From Pseudogymnoascus destructans (Eukaryota > Ascomycota > Leotiomycetes > Thelebolales > Thelebolaceae), in contig NW_020167551.1 in assembly GCF_001641265.1 (NCBI RefSeq), positions 62,001-126,000 of the forward strand: 64,000 bases of DNA, written 5' to 3'. Every line of letters begins with the position of its first letter. The first letter of the stretch is position 1. Of this stretch, positions 20,538-31,998 are shown piece by piece. The position numbers were made by a program, and so were the translations under genes. The notes under the pieces were generated by a model. The model ran no database searches. It was given only the letters and a program-made list of their open reading frames with translations, and was not told the DNA's origin.

Positions 20538-22508
20538 ATGGCGATGGCTGATAGACTCAGCGACGAAGAAGCCGCGCTTCCGGCGTCAGGTGCGGGGATA
20601 AGGACATCAACTGAATCTCTGCAACGGCCACGTCCACATACAGATACAACAGCATCCGGCTCCGACTTGTCTGCCCCACGATTCATACAGGAAGATGGAA
20701 CCTACCGCAAGTATCCGTGGATTCCGACCAGAGTTCAACGGTACTCCAAGGCTGTGGCAAGATGGACGAAAGGACCACTGCCTCCGCGACGACGGCATAT
20801 CAAGCCATTGTTTCCGAAAATCCAGGAAGCCCCCATCCGGTTCCTGGACACTTACGTGCCAAAGAAGAAGGCAAGGCTGGCCCTTCTCTTATTCTTCTAT
20901 CTCTGCTGGGGTCTCACCTTTGGATTGATGCTACGATGCTCCAGCCTGGCCGCTGACATAGGGTCTTATGGCCAGCCTGTGTCTATCGACTGCGGCGCTA
21001 CGTTCTGGAGTTCTGGTAACTCATGTGGCCTCCAAGGATCTGACTGCCGTCCTTTTGAGGGGACGAGCCTCGCCTTCCGTTGCCCTGCCTCCTGTGCGGG
21101 TTACAAAGTGCTCAATCCGCGAGCTGTTGGCACCCAAGAAATAAATTACGCTTCTTTGGTCATCGGTGGACCCCCAGAGGATACCTCAAAGGACCCGAGG
21201 GCCACTTATCGCGGCGACTCGTTCCTCTGCCAAGCTGCCATCCACGCTGGTGTTATCACCGACAGCGAAGGCGGCTGCGGAGTGGTCAGTAAGAATGGCG
21301 CAGCGAGCTCCTTTACCAGCTCCCAAAGCAACGGCATCAAGAGCATAGGCTTTGACTCGCACTTCCCGCTCTCCTTCGTCTTCCAGCCCGATATTACCTG
21401 CTTGGCGAAAGACATGAGATGGCCCATCCTTGCCGTATCCGTCATTTACACCTCGATACTGAGCCTCTTCGTCACCTCTCCCTCGGTTTTCTTCTTCACC
21501 ATCTTCACCACCATCTTTATTCACGTGGGCCTCGTCTCCGACCCCCCTACGCATAGTAGCATCCTCGACCTTCTCCAGATTCTCGTCTCCAGGTTCCTCC
21601 CAGCTATGTTTGTCGCTTTCGTGTTCTACACCTTCTCAATCTGCCGCACCCTCCGCGGCCTCACCGCGCAGGTCGAGAAAACCATCCTCTGGCTCGGCGG
21701 CTGCTGGGTCGGATCCCTCACAAACTACACCTTCGACTTCATCCCCATCCAGCGCCTAACCCCCCACGACCTCGAGCAGCAGCCCGGCGCCAAAGCAGCT
21801 CTCGCCTTCATCGCCATTATCCTCATCGCCATAGTCGTACAACAAATCTGGAACTTCCGCCTCGAAGGCCGCCTGCTCCGCTATCTCAGTTTCTACGCCG
21901 TCATCATCCTCGGAATCATCATCTGCATCTGCATCCCCGGCCTAAACCTGCGCATCCACCACTACATCCTTGCCATCCTCCTCATTCCCGGAACAAGCAT
22001 GCAAACCCGCCCCAGCCTGCTCTACCAAGGCATCCTCCTCGGCCTCTTCATCAACGGTATCGCGCGGTGGGGCTTCGACTCTCTCCTCCAAACTGACGCC
22101 GCCCTCCTCGACGACGCCCAACACAACTCCAAACTCCCCACCCTCCTCCCCCCCGCCATCAAACTCGCCAGCGCCACAACCAGCAACTCCAACATCACCT
22201 TCACCTGGCCCGACCTCGAGACCTCCTTCGACGGCATCAGCATCCTCGTCAACGACGTCGAGCGCTTCCGCGGCTTCGTCGACGACGAGCCCCGCAACGG
22301 CCGCGGCTTCATGTGGGAGCGCCAGCCGGGTCTGGACGTGAACGAGTATTTCCGCTTTGCGTTCATGCAGGGGACCGAGACGTTGGATTATACTAAGGGG
22401 GGCACGTGGACAAAGGACGGAAAGTGGGTCGAGATGGCCCCGGGTCCGAGTCGGCGGGTGAAGAGGGAGGAGAGAGGCAGGGGATTGCTGGGGGAGCCGA
22501 GGCGGTGA
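20538..22508 (+). CDS. LCCL-domain multi-spanning membrane protein
   Basis: A single 656-codon exon. A cytosolic N-terminus of about 110 residues ends with RFLDTYVPKKKARL, then one membrane helix (LALLLFFYLCWGLTFGLML). The LCCL domain follows at about residues 140-290 with its cysteine pattern and the signature FLCQAAIHAGVITDSEGGCG; a downstream stretch GFDSHFPLSFVF closes it. Six to eight further hydrophobic helices run from about 300 to 520, ending in a soluble tail (TFTWPDLETSFDG, EYFRFAFMQGTETLDYTKGG). Fungal LCCL proteins of this layout are conserved but poorly studied; the domain probably faces the ER lumen or exterior. Length fits the family (about 620-700). C-terminal codons are strongly C-rich, which creates long antisense frames that are not genes. 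Confidence 0.9.
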   Translation: MAMADRLSDEEAALPASGAGIRTSTESLQRPRPHTDTTASGSDLSAPRFIQEDGTYRKYPWIPTRVQRYSKAVARWTKGPLPPRRRHIKPLFPKIQEAPIRFLDTYVPKKKARLALLLFFYLCWGLTFGLMLRCSSLAADIGSYGQPVSIDCGATFWSSGNSCGLQGSDCRPFEGTSLAFRCPASCAGYKVLNPRAVGTQEINYASLVIGGPPEDTSKDPRATYRGDSFLCQAAIHAGVITDSEGGCGVVSKNGAASSFTSSQSNGIKSIGFDSHFPLSFVFQPDITCLAKDMRWPILAVSVIYTSILSLFVTSPSVFFFTIFTTIFIHVGLVSDPPTHSSILDLLQILVSRFLPAMFVAFVFYTFSICRTLRGLTAQVEKTILWLGGCWVGSLTNYTFDFIPIQRLTPHDLEQQPGAKAALAFIAIILIAIVVQQIWNFRLEGRLLRYLSFYAVIILGIIICICIPGLNLRIHHYILAILLIPGTSMQTRPSLLYQGILLGLFINGIARWGFDSLLQTDAALLDDAQHNSKLPTLLPPAIKLASATTSNSNITFTWPDLETSFDGISILVNDVERFRGFVDDEPRNGRGFMWERQPGLDVNEYFRFAFMQGTETLDYTKGGTWTKDGKWVEMAPGPSRRVKREERGRGLLGEPRR

Positions 22509-22826
22509 TGCCGGGTCCCGTTGGCTTTTGTTCGGAGAGAAAGCGTAGGGGGGGCGATGGTACTGCAGTGTGATGGGATGGCTGGAAAGCTTGTCGGAAA
22601 GTTGAAGGTGGGTTGGAGTTTGGGTTGATACGACGTTACGACATTGGCTCCTCTGATGCCGACATCTGGGATACCCTAAGAGTTTGACTGGGTAGAAGGA
22701 GTTTGGGGATCTGGGATTTTCAGTCAGATATTTGACAAAAGCACATATGGGAGGAGTACACACAATTTCTCCAGACAGAGTCGAGATCTGGATCTCGCGG
22801 CGGGACTGCATATCTTGGAAGGCATA

Positions 22827-24561
22827 ACGTAAGTGACGGTGTAATGCGGGGGGGACTGGGTAACGCGGTGGATTTCTGAAGACGACGCAACAAAACTGTA
22901 AATTTAACTACAATCAACAACGATACATGACCCGCTGTCACTCTGAGATTGTTCCCCTGTTCCTTCTTCAATATACTCGTCAATCTCAGTGTCTAGGGAT
23001 GTGCGCTTGTCGTTTGCTTTGCGCTTTTTCTTAGTGAGGTCTTGTGTCGCTTTTTCCGCCTCCATCACCACATCACATAATTCTTGCGTAGTAATGTGAA
23101 AATGACCCTTTAGTACAACCCTTTTACCCTTCGTACGGACTGTACGTTGCTTCATAATCGATCGCAAGTTGTTGGCATTCAAGTTGGTAGACAATGCTCT
23201 GACGCAACTGTGAGTTTTTGGATGTATGTCCGCACTAGTGTTGATGGCACACCACCATCATTAATTGTCGCTATTAAGGAGTTCATTTGCGGTACGTCCC
23301 ATCTAGAGGTCATCATTAACCAGCATACGTAACACTCGCTAGGGATTAAATGGAAACAAGCTAGCACCACGGTACGCTAACTTCATGTTCTGATGATTGC
23401 ATACATCAAGCCGCGCCTATATGTACGCCTCCATCCATTCATACTTCTGTATGCGCCTAAGTTACGCTTGGTTGAGTGGGGAGAGCGCTGCTGTAAGATG
23501 CTTTTTTAGCAGGCTAAATATTTCAACATCTAATGGTTGTAATAAATGCGATGTATAAGGAGGAAGAATTAGCAATGTGATGCAGCTCTACATGCAATGT
23601 GTAATGAAACTTCCGCTAATATGTAAGTCGTGGCCATCACATATAAGATAACCGTCTGCTTTCACGTGTGTTGTTGGCTTAAAGATGCGTTTTAACCACT
23701 TTAACCTATAGAGATTGCTTGTCTAACCTTTCGTATTTGCAGAGAAGAACCACTAGTTAATGACTATAGGTGGAATCCATGATTAGAGAACGTTCTTGCC
23801 CTTAAAGACCTAAGGGGCGGAAGGATCGTTCTATCTACGTAAATACACTTGACTATTAAAACCGATTCCTAACGGCTAGGATGTGCTTAAAGCTTTGTAC
23901 GAAGCGTTGAATTAAGTATAATTCGAGTAGATTCCATTGTCCTAATCGAAAATCCGGATTCGTCTATGTTATATGTATTTTCTTGCCTAATTCCTAACTG
24001 TTAAAACGACCTTGGTGTACGTGTCAAACCATGCTTTAAGCACTGGTTTTGTAACACCATCTATGCGAACGGTTTCGATCCATCGTCTAATGACAACCTG
24101 TAGATGGGGATGCCGTTTTATGAATCGCTATACCTAGTGGTAACCAAGGGAGAATCGTGGTTAGGGCAGAAGTGAGTTTGGTCGCGTCGTCAAAGTGACC
24201 AGTGCAACTGGATTTCTTTAGCTATTTCCTTTAACAACCGATGCCCTAGAGAATAACCACTGATTGTTAGGTTCTTAATCCACTTCAGAGGTATCACCTC
24301 TTGTGCGCCTGACAAACTCTGCTGTTGCTGGCGGGCTTGAGAGCGTGTCAAACCTCCGTTAACACGACGCGTCACGGAACTCTTAGGTAACCCTAGCACT
24401 TTCTCAGCGTGATATGCGCTCTTGTACTTCCTAGATTTGACATCTAATACTGCTTAGGCTATTAAGGTTTCACATTTAGTAATACCCAGGTGTTCGCGAC
24501 GATTCATTGTTGAGTTATTTACAATTATCTGAAGTTGGTGGGGGATTTACCTCACTTACGT
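22827..24561 (-). mobile_element. Degenerate pogo-type DNA transposon with visible ends
   Basis: ACGTAAGTGA at 22827-22836 is mirrored by TCACTTACGT at 24552-24561, each flanked by TA (22825-22826 and 24562-24563), the expected target duplication. Reading the minus strand inward from the right end gives a transposase with many stop codons: start MNRREHLGITKCET (about 24506), AEKVLGLPKSSVTRRVNGGL (helix-turn-helix), QEVIPLKWIKNLTISGYSLG (CENP-B-like), QENTYNIDESGFSI (first catalytic Asp) and a basic C-terminal part LTKKKRKANDKRTSLD near 23000. The 1.74-kb span is normal for the group. It is long dead. Confidence 0.8.
22904..24506 (-). pseudogene. Pogo transposase remnant with many stops
   Basis: The coding remnant of the element above. 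The longest open pieces are 24399-24190 (N-terminal DNA-binding region) and 23194-22904 (C-terminal basic region ending VVDCS). Between them the same reading direction carries more than ten stop codons, several at places where Gln, Arg or Trp would be expected, as repeat-induced point mutation or methyl-C decay would produce. The second and third catalytic Asp residues cannot be placed with confidence. Confidence 0.75.
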
Positions 24562-25827
24562 TATAGTATTGGGGTATACGGAGGATAGGACTACATACTA
24601 CATTACGTAGATTCATACACTATCGTCAATATATAGGAAGCAATTGGAAGCTATCTGTCCCCACTCACCCACTCACCTCTCCATAACCTACCACCCCCAA
24701 CCCAAACGCCTCACCCCCTTCCCCCTCGCCACATCACGCACTCACCACGCCCAAACCGAAAAAGCAAATCCCCATTACGCCTGGACCCCCCACGCCCACA
24801 GTACCAAGACACAACCTTGCAGATCACACCGCCGCCGCCCGCCGCCTCCTCCAACGCCACAGCACAACAACTCGCCACCATCGCTCCAAGAGCTGCCTTA
24901 GCACCAGGTTTGAGATAAAGCGAGGCAGGGCATGGTTCACGCCGTGTTGTGCCCGTGCTCCTTTGCATCCTGTCTAAAAGGCAGCCCGAAGAGGCATCTC
25001 TAAGAGGTATCTCGGATGGGCCGACGATGGGAGATGGTTGCCGTGGCGATGCTGGGACGGGTCGGGGCAGTGCGCTGCAGCATCCATGTCGTTGCCAGTC
25101 CTGTGGCTACGGTACCTGCATCGTGGCCTGCGCACGAACCTGATGGGCCCATAACGCTACTCGAGTTCGTACTTTGTGATGTCTAGGATCAGGCCGTCTC
25201 TGCCGACCCTCCCGACGACCATTTGAGAAGAATCGCAAGAAGAAAACGTCCCATCTCTGAGCCTGGCCGTGGTAGTGGAAGGATCTCTCCGTCGTTTCCC
25301 CGTTGCGTAGCTACAATTGCATGACATGATTGCATACCGAAAGAGGAAAGATATCCGACACCCTTGCAACATCTCTACTAGCGTAGTTTCAATTGCATGC
25401 CAAACCTAATGTGGACTTGCGTTTCATACACGCACGTGATTGCACTAACTATAGAGAGAAAGGCCAATTTTAGGGTAGCCTGTCCGTGGCTTAACCTAAA
25501 CCTATTCTAATATATGCAATATATGCAATATTTGCAATCATGTTTATGCTATTTGGAGCTGGAACCCTCTTAGAGAAATGCCGCTCTGGCTCCTCCTCCT
25601 CTAGGCTGTCTCTAGTTGCAAGTCCAGGGCGTATTTCTTGCCTCTGTAATTCGTCAACCAGCCATAACTGTGGATAATGGACTGTGTGGGCCGACCTGCG
25701 GGAAGACTTACGGAGCGTAGTAGACAATCGAGCTGACCCTGGCCAGCTTGTTACTTGCGTGGTGGAACGAGTAAACGGCATATATTTCCGTCTTGGTTGA
25801 GCTGTGAAAATATATTTCTCGTTGATC

Positions 25828-25893
25828 GTCTCTCCTCTCTCCTCTCTCCTCTCTCCGCTCTCCGCTCTCCCCTCTCCGCTCTCCGCTCTCTTC
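25828..25893. repeat. CTCTCC/CTCTCCG microsatellite
   Basis: Short pyrimidine-rich units (TCTCCTC and TCTCCGC) repeat for about 65 bp. Confidence 0.7.
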
Positions 25894-26326
25894 TCAACGC
25901 TGTTTTAAAAGTTGCGAGAAATAATCACTTATCAGTTAATAATAACAAAAATAATAATCTACATTAATAATCTACATTAATATTTTGTATGCCACCCATT
26001 AGCATCAATTAACAGCTTCGTATGTTGACCATTCGGCGTCATTATATAATGTATAAATCCGACGACGTTCATAGCAGCATAACATTCATTACTCGGGTTT
26101 TTATTGGACTACTCTACTACTGGGGTGGCGACGATCATCACCCTACATACATCTATTAATCCAAAGTACGAGTATAACCACTGCGCGCCTTACCATCGTT
26201 GATTGTTTGGTTACATGGCTCGATCCACCAAAGCTACTGCTATTTGGACGGATAACTTAGTTCTCCTACCTCGCTCTGAGAAACGCTCACAACAACCAAC
26301 ACACCCCCATCTCCTACCCGTTTTTG

Positions 26327-26352
26327 CCCCCCCCCCCCCCCCCCCCCCCCCC
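26327..26352. repeat. Poly-C tract (26 C) followed by A-rich run
   Basis: An uninterrupted run of 26 C is followed by AAAAAACAAAAAAC. Such a tract is unstable and its true length is uncertain in any assembly. Confidence 0.85.
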
Positions 26353-26763
26353 AAAAAACAAAAAACAACAATCTCTCAGACATATTTCGAGAGTTATCCG
26401 CTGTATATTCTGCTTGGACGAGGCTTACCTTTCGATATTTATTTACTCGGAAGCTTGTCTATTGTTTGCCTTCTTTTTGCCACCTTCTCTTCCAATTGCG
26501 ATTGTGGTTTCACTTGCATCCATCGCCACTCTAACAATCCACACCACCAATACGACATTTGTTTCTCGAGCACGTCAACAAAACAACATCTGACAGCAAA
26601 TCGAAAGCGCATTAATCTTTCTATAGATCAGATCAATCTGTTCATCTTCGCTTTGTATTATTCAGCGATCAACTTGTGTATTTCCCGCACATTTACGTCT
26701 TCTACTACTGTTCCCCGACCCCACCACCAAAAACCCCTTATCAACCCAACAGCACCCGATAAG

Positions 26764-28504
26764 ATGCGTATCTTCAGCAAGAGCTCGTCCAACAGGAGGA
26801 CATCTTCCAAGCCATCTCTAAGTGAACGCTCAGCTTCACTCGCCTCCTCAAGTTCCTCACTTCAATCTCCGACTGGAAAACGCTCGTCACCACCAACTAG
26901 GTCGGGACCGACTCCATTATCTCCAACAACATCCGCCCCGTCGTCGCATCGTCCTCAGATCCCAATGCCTAAAGCTCCAGATCCACTCGTCGACCCGGCG
27001 GCATACCTGCGCAGCATCGGGTCAGTCAGGGCACGATGCTCAGTGTTACTGGAGAAGGCACTGGATAATGATTTAAACCATTTCGAGGTCGACATGTCCA
27101 AGTTTGACGATTCGGTGGCTTTCGTTGTTTCAATCATCAAGGTACTCTTCCTCTGACCCCGCACCTCGCGCTCTACAAGATCGCAACTAACCACCATACA
27201 GCGAGACTTTGCACCGCACTATTCTACGATTCCCCCTCATGGACGCTGGCAACATTTTAATGTCGGCGGGAAAGATAGGGTTACACATCTTTTACAGTCA
27301 TGGCCCAGCTCTGTCGACACGTCTGAGCGGACCCGCCGCCTTCTCGACCTATTCCTAGTTTCTGTGCTTCTCGACGCCGGAGCAGGCACTGCTTGGTCTT
27401 ACAAATCGAAGGAGAATGGCAAGATCTACAGCAGGAGCGAGGGCCTTGCTGTCGCGAGCTTGGAAATGTTCAAGACGGGCATGTTCTCCAGTGACCCAGA
27501 CCAGCCATTCCGAGTCGATTCCGACGGACTGAGGCGTCTCACAGTTGAGACCATGGGCAAGGGCCTCCAGGTCACCTCACAGAACCCGATCGCTGGCCTC
27601 GATGGCCGCGCGAACCTCCTAATCCGCCTCTCCAAGGCTCTGGAAAACCGCCGGTACTTCGGTGATGATTCACGACCAGGAAACATCATTGGTAAGGCCG
27701 TCCACTATGTCGCCCAACTTCCCGCAGCCACAATACACTAAACAGAGCTATTACTAACTTCTCCAGATTACCTGATTTCCCACCCAACCACCCAAATCTC
27801 CTCCGTCCCCATCGTTCCCCTCCCGACTCTGTGGCACGTGCTCATGGACGGGCTCGGACCCATTTGGCCCGCCTCCCGCACAGTAGTCGACGGAGTCAGC
27901 CTCGGCGACGCCTGGCCCCTCTCTTCCATGCCGCGCGAATCGAATAGTGCCGAGTGGGAAACCATCGTCCCATTCCACAAATTGACGCAGTGGCTCTGCT
28001 ACTCCCTCATGCAGCCCATGTCCGTGCTGATGCACATCCACTTCGCGGGCACGGAACTCATGACCGGGCTCCCCGAGTACCGCAACGGGGGACTCTTCAT
28101 CGATACCGGTGTGTTGACGCTCAAGTCGGAGCAGATGAAGAGGGGACTTGAGGGTTTCTCGGCTGAGGCGGATCGTAATGGGCAGAAGTGTATGGAGGTC
28201 GTGCCGATGTTTGAGGCGAGCGATGATGTGGTTGTGGAGTGGCGCGCGGTCACGGTGGGCTTCCTGGACATGCTGCTCGCGAAGGTGAATACCGAGCTGG
28301 GCTTGAGTGGGGAGGATGCCCTGTCCCTGGCGCAGATGCTGGAGGCGGGTAGCTGGAAGGTATGTCTTTCCTGAACAACCGATTGATTTCCCTATGTACA
28401 AAAAACTGACAGTTAAACAGGGTGGTCGCGAAATCGCGGAGGTCACAAGACCGAATACCAAGGAGCCGCCGATCATGATTATTAGTGACGGGACGGTCTT
28501 CTAA
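26764..28504 (+). CDS. DUF1688 / uracil catabolism protein 4 (URC4-like)
   Basis: Exons 26764-27141, 27202-27691, 27767-28359 and 28421-28504 total 1545 nt, 514 residues; every intron joins in phase. A Ser-rich N-terminus (about 75 residues) precedes the DUF1688 region: DPAAYLRSIGSVRARCS, HFEVDMSKFDD, GRWQHFNVGGKDR, VSVLLDAGAGTAWSY, NPIAGLDGRANLLIRL, WPLSSMPRESNS, HKLTQWLCYSLMQP and YRNGGLFIDTGVL. URC4 belongs to the URC uracil-degradation route of fungi and some bacteria; its chemical step is not firmly established. The ATG at 26764 follows an untranslated-looking leader with CAACAGCACCC context and lies before the conserved part. The N-terminal extension is longer than in bacterial members. 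Confidence 0.9.
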
Positions 28505-29826
28505 GCAACCTGCCTGATGGGCTGGATTTGATTATGACCCGAGTTGTGGTCAACTTTTTACCCATTTTTTTGTTTCTATGACTGAACGACACCCTCGACG
28601 GCGAGTACGGCGGGGCGAATACGATGGATTATGACGACTATGATACTAGAGAAAGGGGGGATAGAAAGGGGGATTTTCTGCATGTGGTGGGGTTGATACT
28701 ACTATACTTTCCTGTTAACCCGCGATGGGCTTGGATTTGGGATGCATCTGCATTTTCGGTAGCAGCATGGGATGCGAGGGGTTAGATACTGCTGGGCTTG
28801 AGGCTGGTGGTGGTGCTGGTTCTCGTTAGATAGCGCTGGGAGAGAGAGACGCTAGAGAGACAATTGACGTGTGTACCAAGATGAAGCTGTTTTTGAGATA
28901 TGCAGGTCCTGAAGCCAGTCTACTCGAGTACCCCTTTGCGGGGAGGCAGAACGCTACGAAGCTGGAGCTTGTGCTTGTTTGTGAGTCGAGGCATGAACAG
29001 CTCGTCTATCATTGGTAGAATACAAAAGCATCAAAGATGGGGAGTCTATTGTCAAAGGCGAAGGCAGCACTTGAGACATATAATGATCAAGAAGTGCGCT
29101 GGCAGAAGCAGGAATTTCTGCTTAAAGCTATCATCATACAGCATTGCGAAAGTACATAGGCGGCGAGATGCTCTTCTCATCACCGCCCCTTTTCTCGTCA
29201 CAGCACCGTCTTCTCGTGACCCCCCTTTTTCTCGTCACCGCGGTGTCGCCATCCATCTCTTCTCCAAAACACCGTTGACGCGCTTTCTGACGCGCAGATA
29301 GGCTCAATGCGGCGAGACATAAGATTGCATCCAACCCCGCAATTGATGGGAATGAGTGGTCCCAGTAGTAGTGTTGGCTGAGCTGATGCCTTTAAGGAAG
29401 CTGTGAGGCTCAGACTGATGGAGTTTGGCTCGAGTGAGAAGGAGAGGGACTTAAAGGTTCGAACTACATGACGTGTAGTTTATGGATGCATATTATTACT
29501 ATGCTGCACTGGAAGCGCCGAAAACAAATAGATTCGGTCAACGGGAACAATTAGAGTCTCTAGCATATGAATTTCTGAAGAAGACAGTCATGCATTTGGG
29601 TAAAATACCCTTGTGATACCCATTTCTCGCTGCCTTTCCAGGGCGCCAACCTCTGCAAACCTATATTATAAACATACAGCCCAAACCCCCGAATTATTCG
29701 CTCTCAAATACGCGATTGATATGATACACCGACCACGCCCAGCCTCCTCCTTGCTCTCCTCATCCCAAACTCCGCAAATGCATGCATTAAACGCCCCTCA
29801 TCCCCATCCCATCCCCACCTGCCTCC
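28505..29826. other. Intergenic region between URC4 and TAF11 (3' ends facing)
   Basis: 1.3 kb with no supported gene. Near 29172-29245 the phrase CTTCTCGTCACCGC is repeated imperfectly four times. The frame at 29613-30167 runs antisense to TAF11 and is rejected. Confidence 0.45.
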
Positions 29827-30858
29827 CTACCCAAGCAACCTCCTCCCCCTCGCCTTCAACCCAAACCGATCCGCCCCCGTCGAATGCTGCCCCCGATCCA
29901 AGCCCATCAACCCCACCAGCCCCCCGGCCCTCTCAGCTTTATACCTCCGTAGCGCCTCGCGCAAGTGCTCCGCTGTCAACGGACCGCGCCTTTCTTCTTC
30001 CTTATTCGCCTCCCAGAGCTGGACGTCCTTGCTGGTGTCGACGGGCGCGGCGCCGCGCGCTTCAGGGTCATCGATCTGGGATTCCGCTGAGGCAGCAAGC
30101 CATTGCGTTTGGATCTTGCGGGCGCGCTCGATCAGCTCGCCTGCGAAAACTTTGGTCACGGATTTAACGGCCATAACGACGTTACTCGGGACGGATTGGG
30201 AAAGCGTCTGGTTCACGAGCTGCAAATGGGTCCAAAGTCAGCAAACCGCAAGGATGGGGGAGGTAAACAAATAAACTCACCCGTCGCACCACAGCATCAG
30301 CAAGCTTGCTAGACCTCCACCTCTCATACCTCGCATACTGATCCGGATCCAGCGCCCCAACCAACAACGCACGATAATACTTCTCCTTCTCCTTCTCCTC
30401 ATTCGTGCGCGCCACAAGCGCCACATCCAACGTCCCCACCTCCTCATCATCATCTTCCGGACTCGCCCCCCTGGTCCCCTCCCTCTGTCTCTCCCCCGAC
30501 GCCATCGACATCGCCGTGCTCCCTCCCCCAACAAGACTCCCCTCATCTGCCCCCCCTTTCCCTTTCCGTCCCCGTTTCTTGGGCGGCTTGGACACGACGC
30601 TGCTGGAGACCATGCTTGTGGCGTCTGCTGAGGGGGAGCGCGCGTCGGCGGAGTAGGCGCGGTTGAGGCCGTCGGGGGGGAAGGAGGTTTGGCGGAGGGG
30701 GTGGGCGGAGTGGGTGGAGGTTGTGGAGGGCTTGCGGCGTTTGGGGGGGGGGCGTGGTCGGTGCTGCGGCGTTTGGGGGGGAGGGGGGTGTGGGAGGGGT
30801 AGGGGGGGGAGACGGAGGTGCCGCCGTATTGGGGGGCGTAGGGGGGTGAGGTCGCCAT
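29827..30858 (-). CDS. taf11: TFIID subunit TAF11 (hTAFII28 family), apparent frame break in a poly-C run
   Basis: The C-terminal two thirds are certain: exon ending 30281 joined to exon 30219-29827 by a 61-nt intron. The histone-fold region reads KEKYYRALLVGALDPDQYAR, YERWRSSKLADAVVRRLVNQ, TLSQSVPSNVVMAVKSVTKV and FAGELIERARKIQ. TAF11 pairs with TAF13 within TFIID and contacts TBP and TFIIA. The N-terminus from ATG 30858 (MATSPPYAPQYGGTSVSPPY) is Pro-rich and reaches PPKRRSTDHAPPP, but must shift frame inside a run of ten C (30743-30752 on the plus strand as G) to reach KRRKPSTTSTHS in the main frame. One more or two fewer bases would fix it, so a length error or natural length change in the run is likely; otherwise translation starts at an inner ATG near SADATSMVSSS. 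Confidence 0.85.
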
Positions 30859-31257
30859 TGTGAGGTGAGGTGAGGCTGTTGTGGTGGTGGTGGTGGTGAG
30901 GAGGGTGAGGGTGGATGGGTGTTTGGGTGTTTGGGTGTTTGGATGTTACGTCGACGGGCGCCGGGCCTCGCGCGTTCGGTGAATTGTATCCAGATTTGAC
31001 TTTGACGCTGGAGATGGTAGAGAGGCAGGCGCAAGCTGTGACGCGATCTGTACGTGTTGAGAAGAGGCCGATGAGTCGAATAGTGGTCACGTCGATGGGT
31101 GCCGTGGATGCGTGGATGCGTGGATGCGTGGATGAGATGGATGAACTGGGAAGGAAAGATGTTTGTTGGATTAGGACCAATCAAAGGAGTCAAAGGACGA
31201 GGCTGACAAGGTACAGTAAGTAGCAAAGTAGCTCCAGGGTTTGACAGTGGTACGTAC

Positions 31258-31298
31258 GTACAATACAATACAATACAGTACAGTACAGTACAGTACAT
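31258..31298. repeat. TACAA/TACAG pentanucleotide microsatellite
   Basis: Units of AATAC change to AGTAC along about 40 bp. Confidence 0.8.
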
Positions 31299-31348
31299 GT
31301 AACACAAGGCGACCCAAGCAAGCGCAGAGAAGTCGCGGTACCTGAGTC

Positions 31349-31718
31349 GTTAAACCAGTGTAAGCCAGCGTTAAACCAGTGTAAGCCGGCGTTAAACCAG
31401 TGTAAGCCAGTGTTAAGCCAGTGTAAGCCAGCGTTAAGCCAGTGTTAAGCCAGTGTTAAGCCAGTGTTAAGCCAGTGTAAGCCAGTGTTAAGCCAGTGTT
31501 AAGCCAGTGTTAAGCCAGTGTTAAACCAGTGTAAGCCAGCGTTAAACCAGTGTAAGCCAGTGTTAAGCCAGTGTAAGCCAGTGTTAAACCAGTGTAAGCC
31601 TGCGTTAAACCAGTGTAAGCCGGCGTTAAACCAGTGTAAGCCAGCGTTAAACCAGTGTAAGCCAGCGTTAAACCAGTGTAAGCCAGCGTTAAACCAGTGT
31701 TAAACCAGTAAATTACTC
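31349..31718. repeat. Minisatellite, 21-bp and shortened units
   Basis: The unit GTTAAACCAGTGTAAGCCAG plus one base recurs for about 370 bp, with variants that drop or repeat a 10-11-bp half (GTTAAGCCAGT). Each unit is two related halves, so the array probably grew from an 11-bp word. It can be read as NQCKPAL repeats, but no start, splice or flanking protein context supports translation. Confidence 0.92.
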
Positions 31719-31998
31719 GTAAACCCCACGCTTCAAAAGATTATCGGAGAGGCGATCCCGACTACTGCGACTACTGCACCAAATCGCACTGTAACTGACT
31801 TTTTAGTACTGGGTTCTATCAGTGCAGCATAGTAAAAGTGGGTGTGGACCCCCGGAATCTGAGTCCGACGTTAGCCTTGCCAAAATGTCCCCGCGGGGTC
31901 GTCATATAGATAAATTTCCACTCCGGCCTCGCCCACCATTACCATTCATTCCCTCTTCAATTCTTTCTTTCTTTCTCCTCCCTCGCCCATCTATTACC

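Larger units (their letters stand above)
24564..26763. other. 2.2-kb region without a supported gene; 5' flank of URC4
   Basis: Proline/histidine-rich frames at 24644-24901 reflect base composition, not a gene. A CTCTCC microsatellite lies near 25828-25893. The frame open from 26203 runs in phase into the URC4 start but passes through a C26 tract (26327-26352) and is probably 5' leader. Confidence 0.5.
30859..31998. other. Repeat-rich divergent spacer between TAF11 and GTP cyclohydrolase
   Basis: Contains GTTTGGGT and GGATGCGT short tandem units near 30920-30945 and 31100-31130, a CAATA/CAGTA microsatellite at about 31258-31298 and the 21-bp minisatellite at 31349-31718. Proline-rich antisense frames are rejected as genes. 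Confidence 0.6.

Noticed and set aside
21942..22811. 289-codon minus-strand frame
   Set aside because: It is the antisense shadow of the C-rich 3' end of the LCCL gene.
24644..24968. Pro/His-rich frame in the spacer before URC4
   Set aside because: No recognisable domain and opposite-strand frames of similar length; base composition explains it.
30543..31307. Proline-rich 254- and 332-codon minus frames upstream of TAF11
   Set aside because: Long because of C/T-rich repeats; only the part below about 30740 carries TAF11 sequence.
31518..31703. Frame encoding NQCKPAL repeats
   Set aside because: It is the minisatellite read in one frame; no gene context supports translation.
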